Source: Helicoverpa zea (taxonomy: Eukaryota > Arthropoda > Insecta > Lepidoptera > Noctuidae). From it: a stretch of DNA of 64,000 nucleotides. Both the position numbers and the translations under genes were made by a program. Positions 56,376-64,000 of this stretch are shown piece by piece. The notes beneath the pieces were generated by a model. That model did not search any database. It was given only the letters and a program-made list of their open reading frames with translations, and was not told the origin of the DNA. Location: positions 374,501 to 438,500 of the forward strand of contig NC_061456.1 in NCBI RefSeq assembly GCF_022581195.2. The letters are read 5' to 3'. The stretch's first letter is position 1. Every line of letters starts with the position of its first letter.

Positions 56376-58975
56376 GTGCTCAATTCCAACTTGCAATCAC
56401 AAACACCATGTTTCGCCTTGCTGCTAAGCACAAAACTACGTGGATGCACCCACGTTCTAAGCACTGGCACCTCATTGACTATGCCATCACGAGGCAGCGA
56501 GACATCTCTCAGGTTCTAGTCACTCGTGTTATGCGCGGTGCTCATTGCTGGACGGACCATAGACTAATTGTCACCAAACTGCGTCTTTGCCTTCGGCGAC
56601 CATTCAGGGCTAGCAGGAAAAAGCCTCAGAACATAAACATTGAGAAACTCAAACATCCGGGACCCCGAAGCAAATACGCTGAAACGCTGGCATGTGATAT
56701 ACACTCTCATCAAAATACCGGTGATATTGATGCAGACTGGAACGCTTTATCGTCGTCCATTCTTGACGTAGCCATTAACACCATAGGGCTAAAAAATAAA
56801 CGCAAGCAAGACTGGTTTGATGAGAACGACGAAGTTCTTTCTGAAGCTATTGCCAAACACCGAGACCTTCTCAGGCGCAGTAATAACAGCGCACTTATAA
56901 GAGAGAGTGACCGTGAGTTGCGTAAACTCACGAGACACACTAAAGATAAATGGTGGCAAGACAAGGCTCAATACATCCAGTGGCTTGCTGATAGTAATCA
57001 GCTCGGTGATTTCTATAGCGAAATTCGCAATCTCCTGGGTACCACCAACTTCATAAAGGTACCACTGAAGTCGCTGGATGGTAAAAGTCTGCTGAAAAGC
57101 AAAAATGAAGTGTTAGATCGTTGGGCAGAACACTTCAATAATCTACTTAATGTAGATCGAACAGCCGATCTACACTACATAGACAGTTTGCCTCAACTTC
57201 AAATAGCAGAAGAATTGGATGATGCCTTGTCTAAACATGAGGTGCTTTGTGCCATCAAACTACAGCAAAATCAGCGTGCGGTTGGTCTAGACCTTATACC
57301 AGGTGAGCTTCTGAAGTACGGCGGCGAGGAACTGCATTCGCGCGTCTGGGAAATGTTTGTGCTTATGTGGGAGAAAGAACAAGTTCCTGAAACTTTTAAG
57401 TTATCACGCGTCAGGGCTCTCTATAAGAACAAAGGCGACCGGTCGGAATGTGGTTCTTACCGCGGTATTTCACTGCTCTCTGTCTCTGGAAAAGTCTTCG
57501 CCAGAGTACTTCTAAACCGCCTCAGGAACCTCTCTGAAAAGATTCTGCCGGAAACCCAATTTGGTTTCAGACCAGACAGAGGAACTTGTGAGGCAATATT
57601 CGCAGTCCGTCAACTCCAGGAAAAAAGTAGAGAGCAGGGACAGCACTTGTATCTCTGCTTTATTGATCTGGAAAAAGCCTTTGACTGCGTCCCTCGCGAG
57701 GCCCTCTGGAAGGTACTGAGAAAGTTGGGGTGTACAGAGAAGTTCATAAGACTCCTGCGACTCCTGCACGATGACATGCAATGTTGTGTAGCGGTTGAAG
57801 ATGACCAATCGAGCTTCTTCTCCGTCACCTGTGGAGTGAAGCAAGGTTGTGTCCTGGCTCCCACATTGTTTGCATTATATTTCGCAGTTGTAGTCCGGGA
57901 AGTATTGAATTCTTCTCCTGAAGGAGTTCGTATTCGTTATCGGACTGACGGCAAACTTTTCAACCTGAATAGACTCAAGGCGACCACAAAGGTGTCCTAT
58001 GCACATATACAGGACATTATGTATGCAGATGACCTCTGTTTCGTGGCTGAATCCCCTGAAGTCCTGCAACAGCTCGTCACGAACCTTCACAAGCAGTGCT
58101 GTACATTTGGTCTAAAAATCAGCATCAAAAAGACAGAAGTAATGTCTTCAGACAATCACGGACGTCAAGAACTGACCATTATGCTTGGTGAAGATGTCCT
58201 GAAGCAGGTCGATAAATTTCGATATTTGGGGAGCACTATAACAGCAAAGTGCGACCTTGACGCCGAAATCAATAGCAGAATTGGTGCTGCAGCCGCTGCT
58301 TTCGGCAAATTCGACAAGAAGGTCTTCAGCTCCCATGACCTAAAGATATCCACAAAGGTTTCTGTGTATATGGCAGTTGTGTTGCCTTGTATACTCTACT
58401 CAGCGGAAACATGGACACCGTACCGACGCCACATCAAGCAACTAGACCGCTTCCACCTCAAATGTCTGCGCAAAATATTAAATATCCGTTGGTTTGATCG
58501 TGTGCGTAACACAGAAGTGTTGAGGAAAGCCAATGTAGGTGGCATTGAAGCATACCTCATGAGGAGACAGCTTCGTTGGTGCGGGCATGTACTGCGCATG
58601 CCGGATACTAGAGTGGCCAAGCGCATCCTCTACTCCGAGTTGCAGGAGGGCAAGCGGAAACGTGGCGGACAGCTGCTGCGATACAAGGATGTGCTGAAGC
58701 GTCACATGAAAAGCTGTTCCATTGACCCGTCTCAGTGGGAGAATCTGGCATCCAACCGCAGAGACTGGAGAAGCCGCGTTAAAGCCAAAGTCTTTGACTT
58801 TGAAGCACGCCGACTTTCTGAGTTGGATGCCAAACGAGATGAGTTGAAAGCTCGACCACCTGTAGCTATCAACTACAACTTTGTGGCTGGTACCCTGACA
58901 TGTCCGCAGTGTGCGCGGACTTTCACGCACAAAATTGGATACTCCAGCCACATGAGAGCACACGCACGCCATTAG
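56376..58975 (+). pseudogene. LINE ORF2, reverse transcriptase and C-terminal zinc finger
   Basis: The frame is open from the insertion border; the first ATG is at 56408, inside the end of the endonuclease domain. It then shows WMHPRSKHWHLIDYAITR and WTDHRLIVTKLRL (the last endonuclease motif). The RT follows with motif A (CFIDLEKAFDCVPREALW), motif B (CGVKQGCVLAPTLF), catalytic YADD in motif C, motif D (GLKISIKKTEV) and motif E (FRYLGSTITA). Next come the WCGHVLRMPD region and a C2H2 finger (CPQCARTFTHKIGYSSHMRAH) in the last 30 residues. No stop or frameshift was found over 866 codons. Without the insertion it would be part of a normal ORF2, so the copy was functional when hit or shortly before. 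Confidence 0.9.
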
Positions 58976-59030
58976 GGTCGAAGTGGTCGCCGTTGCCGAA
59001 ATCGGCGTGGAAGATTATTATTAATTATAT

Positions 59031-60164
59031 TTCATTTGGTAAGCCCATAATATATTTATTGTTAGTCGTATTTTAGTTGAAATAGATTTTCGGCACAGTA
59101 ACTATAACTAAAGGTATTGCCTACCTTACATCGTATAAAAGACTATATTAATAGCGCATTTAAAAACAATTTCAGCATAAATCCACAAAAGATGAACCAT
59201 TAAACAAAACAGCAGAAGATTAAACAAATAAACTTGAGCTAACGACTCGAAAGCCGACATACATCAAGTCATCTACATCTACTGATACTCGAAATAAACC
59301 TTCTTTGAAATTGCCTCAAAATTCAAAATTGCCTTCTACCAAGTATTTACGAGGAGAACGTTACAGGATAATAGGGATCGTAAAATAAAATAAATAATTA
59401 GGACTGAAGCACATTCATGAATAAGTTAATTGTTGCAAGGGCTCCTTCACTTAATTACTGTTGGGGAAATATGACAGTGGCAAGTTATTGGCTGAAGGAT
59501 TGTGAGCTAAACTTGTTTGTACAGGACGCTAAACGTACAGGGTTCTGGTGTCGTGGAATTAATGAGAGGTGACACCTTTACCTAAACGATTAAGGTGATT
59601 TTTTATTAATAACTCGGAACTTTTCAAGTACGTAATTTAAAGATGAACGAATTGAGCGATGTTTCTTTTTGTTGGACCTCTAAAGGATTAAATTGAAATG
59701 ATTCCAAAAAAATTCTAAGAGGTATTGTTGGGAGACGTGACTATCTTCGGGTACTATATAAGCTATTTTTTATCCGTTGTATCAGCGTGGAAAAAGCTGG
59801 TCTATAATAAATAACTTTAAAATATATCGGGGGCTATGTATGTATACCTACTTCCCTGCATAATTTAATACAAGCAGATACTAACACAAATTATAATTAC
59901 AATTATCACCATACCTACCTCTATATACGCCATCTATATACGAACCAACTGACCTACAATGTATACCTACATATACGTACAGCCAGGTGTCCCGAGCACA
60001 TAATTGTCGCCGAGCAGTTAGCTTGCACATCCATTGTGGCGAACAAGACAATGTACTTAATGAGAGACGCCAAACCAAATTAAATTGATATACTGACGTG
60101 ATAATGTGCACATTATTGTGTTTTAGACTGAATGCTGTGCTCCTTAATTAGTAAAATATTAAGG
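59031..60164. other. Intron sequence, no feature seen
   Basis: AT-rich. It holds TTCATGAATAAGTTAATTG at 59414-59432, which recurs at 61522-61540. Confidence 0.45.
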
Positions 60165-60385
60165 ACTTCATCATCATCATTAATTTAAGAGCCCAGCTCT
60201 TGTCGGTGCAGCTCCTTCCATTTACACCTATCTAGCGCCAACTCTTGAACTTCCTTATACGTCACAACCTTCACCTTTTCTTTAATTTGCTTGATGTAGC
60301 TGTACCTTGGACGACCCCTTCCTCTCTTTCCTTCGACCTTCGTGGCGTATAAGGTGTCCCATCATTTTTCCTCTCCTATTCTCTA
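60165..60385 (-). mobile_element. RTE-type LINE, 3' end fragment
   Basis: The minus strand encodes GRGRPRYSYIKQIKEKVKVV and continues to KWKELHRQELGS before the TAA at 60185-60187, a standard C-terminus of RTE-type endonuclease-reverse transcriptases. An ATG-repeat tail follows (60165-60184). Toward 60360 the frame shifts, so the copy is truncated and decayed. Confidence 0.8.
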
Positions 60386-60565
60386 TATTTTAGGAGTCAT
60401 TAACCTAAGTAATCACTAAGGTGCAAGTTTACTGGCTGGCGGCTATGCTTTCAGTTTCAGCTAAACTGATTCTGATGTTGAAAACTAAACTTCAGTAAAA
60501 CTACGCAACTTTCTGTTATCTACATGTGTGTTAGAGTTTTCTTAGGATACGTAAGTAACTCCGTA

Positions 60566-60710
60566 TGTCCGTCGCGCTTTCATACCAAAACTACTGGCCC
60601 GATTTAAATGAAATTTGGTACACAAATAGAGTTTGAAAAAAAAGATATAGACCCTTTTTTGATCCGGATTGCAAGAAGTAGTTCCTTCGGGACGCGGGTA
60701 TATATCATTT
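60566..60710 (+). repeat. Dispersed lepidopteran repeat fragment
   Basis: It contains CCGATTTAAATGAAATTTGG TACACA and, later, a GTAGTTCCTTCGGGACGCGGG block, a pattern I associate with abundant lepidopteran Helitron-like or MITE repeats. No borders are visible. Confidence 0.4.
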
Positions 60711-63700
60711 TTAACTGCCTTTTACTAGGTAGCGATGAAAGGAAGGTTATTAAGTGTATTATTCATTAAACAATCCACGGATAAGAGCACATCAATACAT
60801 TCTATTATTTTTCTGTAACATTCCTTAAATCCCATCGACATACGTATAAAGATTTACCGTTACAGACACGTGAGAAAATATTCCCTAAGTCGTGAGCCAT
60901 AAGCCCCTTGAGTAGACGCGTCGCAACGTGCAGTTCGGTTGCAATGTGGCAGAAATGCATTACTTGTGACGAGGGTAAGTGGTTAACCCCTCAGGAATAT
61001 TTCCTACTGCGGATGACGGGAGGGGAGGAGCTTAAGACTTGTGCTTGTGTGGGTTATGTAGTCATTTGTTTTTGAATGACGACTAGCTGGTTGTTTATGT
61101 GTTTTATGTCAAAAATAGCACTGCACTTGAGTCAAACTACGTCTGTGTGTACTAAAAGGTAAAATAATTGTGAAGAATTTTGCATGTGCTTATCTGATTT
61201 CATTTTCAGTATAAATGCTGAATTTGTATCCGAATATTATGTTTATGTTGCATTACAAGATCCATAAAGCTATGTATCAAATGGCAATGTATAGGTATAA
61301 CCCGCTGACAGTCATCATCATAATGTACGTATAATTAAACTTCGTAAGTAACGTCGCAAGTTATCAAACAGAATCCACGTAAAACTGTTGACGAACTTAC
61401 AGCACCAAGTTCTTTGTTCAAACGGAGTTGTAAAGGCGAGTGTACACGGCACAGCTAGCGCGATAATTAGTGAAATGGTCTGGGCGTACATTATATCTAA
61501 ATGTTGCGCTCATCTGCGCCGTTCATGAATAAGTTAATTGGTTCACTGCAACTGTTAGCGTTAGGCGGGGTGCACACGAAGTGACGTCATAAAAATCGTT
61601 TAGCATCTGCCTTTTTTTAGAGTAAATATGTCAAGCGGTTTGCATAAAATGAAGTGAGATGTTGTGAAATTTTATGTTTGTCAATTTTACGCTAGAATTT
61701 GTGGACAGTTGTTTGCTGACTACTTATTAAAAAAATAGTTTTCTCATGTCGTGACTATAGATCTCCATGGAAGACTGACTTCACATCCCATTCAATTGCA
61801 AGTTGGTAGTACAATCCAATCAATCAAAAAGAGAAATTCTTACGATTATTGTAATTATAATCATATTCGTCTGTCTATCTGTTCGGCTTTCACAACAAAC
61901 GTCTAAAGCCTGAAATAGACTACCTACCTACTTTTATGTGGCTGCGTAAAGTAGCGGAACACCTAGTTTACAATATTCTCTTTAATCATTAAACGTAGCA
62001 TTAACCCGGCAGTTGGTAATCGCACTTTATGTAAGTACATACATTGTATAGTTTCACAGTATAACTGCGACTCATCTAAAAAAGGATTACGTAGTGCGAT
62101 ATACACAAAGGTTAACGTGGATCTAACCGCGCGTTTGGCCGTGTTAGTTACACATACCGCACGCCGTTAACCGCGGCATAACCGCAACATAACGTTTAGT
62201 CTTACTCGGTAACTGTCTATCCCTACCCCACTAACAATGGACTTTATTCTGTTTGTACTTTCAATAATATGAATATAAAATAAGCTCGCCAAACCCAATA
62301 AAAAATACAAAACCCTTTTTGCAGATTATGAAACAAAATTTATTGTATCAATATTTGATAAATCTTTAATGCGTGCCTCATAAAATATTTGATTCGAAAA
62401 ATAGAGATGAATATAGAATCGGATTTGAAAGCTAACTCCAGTATTTGTCTTAGATCTGCAGCGAGCCTAACGGCATTGTACGGCGGTACACTTAGCTACC
62501 TTTGTACCCGCTATGACGTTGAACTTAATGAATAACCGTGGCGCGACTGAAATACAGCCTGAAATTACTGCATTAATTCCTTCAGCGATATTTATTATAG
62601 CGTAATAATTAGTGGAGGAGACAGGGGCTCCGGAACAAAGGGGCGTGTCGCGGAACCCTAGACCTATCTTTTTATTAAAATGTGTAAAGACGTTAAATTA
62701 TACAATTAATTAGGATGATTAATGCTTCTAAGGAGGGAAGATGAGAAAAACAGTGTAAGAAAAGGTGGATAAGATACTCTTGTTTTAATTAAGTTATTAT
62801 TCTCACGGCGCTTGATTTTGCAAACTAGACCTTGTAAAGCTTACGTAAGAAAAGTGAAATATTGATACTGTAACATCATTTAAAATTAAATGAAAAGATT
62901 GAAAAACAGTCATTGCTTTTAATATCTGCCGAAATAATTTGCTTTTAGGTTAAATGACACAAAAAAATTCGTGCTCTTCACCCAATACCTGCTACAAAAA
63001 TCGCTTTAATTCAACTACTTACAAATTATAATTCACCCCAAACGCTTATAATTTAAAGACAGTATTAAACTACATTATAAATACTTAAGCATAAAACTTG
63101 GCAGAATTAATTCTAGGAATTACGAAATTGGCTTAATAATGGTTGGTACAGCCGCGTATAATATAGCTGGAACGAGTCCTGACGAGATAATTACGTTATA
63201 TTTCATTGAGTCGAAGGCCGAATGCCGGCGGATCTGTACTGAGCCCATTAACATTTTAAAATATTATAAGTTCACTAGCAGATAGGGTTACAAAGCTCTT
63301 ATTGTTCCGTTTTACGAAGGGTTATTGAAAATTATGTTCAACATTTTTTGTGCCCAATTTGGGAAGGAATTTGAAGCTCGGGTGTAGCTAGTTACGTAAT
63401 GATGTGATTATATTTTATTAAAATTTGTATTTTTGGACGGTGTCTGTCTCGAGTGTGGCTTAACTTTGTCAGTTTTTTTTTTTTACACAATTTAAATAAT
63501 GCTATTTTTGTATAACGTGTATTATTTTCAATAGTTTCCATTTGATTATGGTGAAATGGATACTGGTTCTTTTACTAAAATTGTATAGTATATTTTCCTT
63601 GTAACCGTCATCGTTTTGTTCAGTTAACATCCCTTTCTCTAACGTCAAAAATGTTTAGTTGACTGCTAAAATTCTTTCAAAAACTGACTTTTCCCACAGC

Positions 63701-63752
63701 TTCCTTTACCAATCTATTCCGCACCTACAGCAATGTTGTAATAAAGTCTTAC
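60711..63752. other. Intron sequence, right part of the 15-kb intron
   Basis: About 3 kb, mostly AT-rich. It holds the second copy of a 19-bp motif (61522-61540) and GC-richer patches near 62120-62190 and 62460-62660. No gene is supported. Confidence 0.45.
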
Positions 63753-63859
63753 CTTATAAGTGCCAAGGTGTTCGACGACGCAGGGCAGGCTGGCGTCCCT
63801 GCCGAGCGCCACCGTCACGTTGGGTATCGGCTCCGCGAACCGTGGCTCCTCCGTCAGAA
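63753..63859 (-). CDS. DIP-like gene: Ig1 first half
   Basis: 107 bases reading LTEEPRFAEPIPNVTVALGR then DASLPCVVEHLGTYK, with the first Ig1 cysteine in SLPC. Acceptor TTGTTCAG, donor AAG|GTAAG; it joins the 48466 exon in phase to give LGTYKVAWIHIDR, the standard DIP/lachesin wording. The residues before it, including the signal peptide, lie outside the window. Confidence 0.95.
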
Positions 63860-64000
63860 CTGAACAATGGAAAATGTGACTTTTATTTATTTATCTGTTT
63901 ATGCACATAGTTATTAGTTGCTGAGAATTAAGAAGATATATTTATAACAATCAAGAACGAAAGCACTGGTTACGACAAGTGTATGTTATTCAGAAACAAA
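63860..64000. other. Start of the next upstream intron of the DIP-like gene
   Basis: AT-rich intron sequence, cut by the window end. Confidence 0.5.

Larger units (their letters stand above)
54656..59030 (+). mobile_element. Nearly complete APE-type LINE, interrupted by one retroposon
   Basis: It includes a 5' region without a long frame (54656-55228), an apurinic-type endonuclease domain (55229-55862), an inserted retroposon (55863-56367), the reverse transcriptase and C-terminal zinc finger (56376-58975), and a short 3' UTR ending in ATTATT near 59028. Apart from the insertion, the ORF2 frame is open throughout. The protein resembles those often labelled craniofacial development protein 2-like in animal genomes, which are LINE ORF2s. 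I do not assign a clade. Confidence 0.85.
28640..63859 (-). other. Gene span: DIP/lachesin-like immunoglobulin cell-surface protein
   Basis: Eight minus-strand exons joined by GT-AG introns with matching phases (total 1104 coding bases, 368 residues) encode three Ig domains in the order and wording typical of insect DIPs: Ig1 ends GYYMCQVNTNPMISQVGYL, Ig2 starts VPPNILDEESTQSAV, Ig3 starts FSPMIWVPNQLVGAP and ends YRCISKNSLGETEGSIRLY. DIPs are neuronal surface proteins that bind Dpr proteins and help match synaptic partners; lachesins are close relatives. Intron lengths are about 15.3, 1.8, 4.5, 7.7, 1.9, 0.3 and 2.5 kb. The signal-peptide exon lies to the right of the window and the C-terminal exon was not found. 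Which DIP paralogue this is cannot be told from here. Confidence 0.93.

Noticed and set aside
56004..56396. 130-codon minus-strand frame as a host gene
   Set aside because: It lies within an insert bounded by target duplications and recurs at 10 kb, so it belongs to a retroposon.

Overview
The window looks like nuclear DNA of a moth or butterfly. It is AT-rich, its genes have spliceosomal introns, and its dispersed repeats are of kinds seen across Lepidoptera: retroposon tails built on TTTGAT or TTTGACT units, a Lep1-like Helitron fragment, tRNA-derived SINEs, and a Kabuki/CsRn1-type LTR retrotransposon. I see no prokaryotic operons, rRNA or functional tRNA genes. The organism call is an inference from these repeats.

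Left part (0.8-14.4 kb, + strand): three single-exon genes for small secreted proteins I cannot name (830-1909, 11145-11549, 12965-13903). They share a start context and Cys modules, so they look like a diverged tandem family. Between them lies a repeat cluster: a LINE 3' end, a 31-bp tandem repeat, a Harbinger-like MITE with CTG-rich arms, an exact-looking 2147-bp tandem duplication of a chimeric LINE block, and an ORF1-domain retroposon split by a SINE. A possible spliced terminal exon lies at 14189-14358.

Middle (15-28 kb): a perfect 34-bp hairpin, a 5'-truncated Jockey/CR1-like LINE, a large inverted-repeat MITE (20587-21178), and a complete LTR retrotransposon (22335-27597). The LTR element has LTRs that read as identical, a 4-bp target duplication, a tRNA-Trp primer site, a CHCC Gag and a GGGAAAC frameshift site joining gag to pol.

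Right part (28.6-63.9 kb, - strand): eight coding exons of one long neuronal immunoglobulin-superfamily gene of the DIP (Dpr-interacting protein)/lachesin type. They encode three Ig domains followed by a variable linker. All reading phases join cleanly at GT-AG introns. The signal-peptide exon lies beyond 64 kb and the C-terminal (probably GPI-anchor) exon was not found. The introns, up to 15 kb, hold most of the remaining mobile DNA: a foldback MITE with an 8-bp target duplication, two copies of one SINE family with 17-18-bp target duplications, a Lep1-like Helitron, an almost intact LINE (54.7-59.0 kb) broken by one ORF1-domain retroposon, and an RTE 3' fragment.

The best candidates for something new are the secreted protein family, the short retroposon that carries only an ORF1-type domain (two copies with the same 5' end), and three unrelated foldback elements with long arms.
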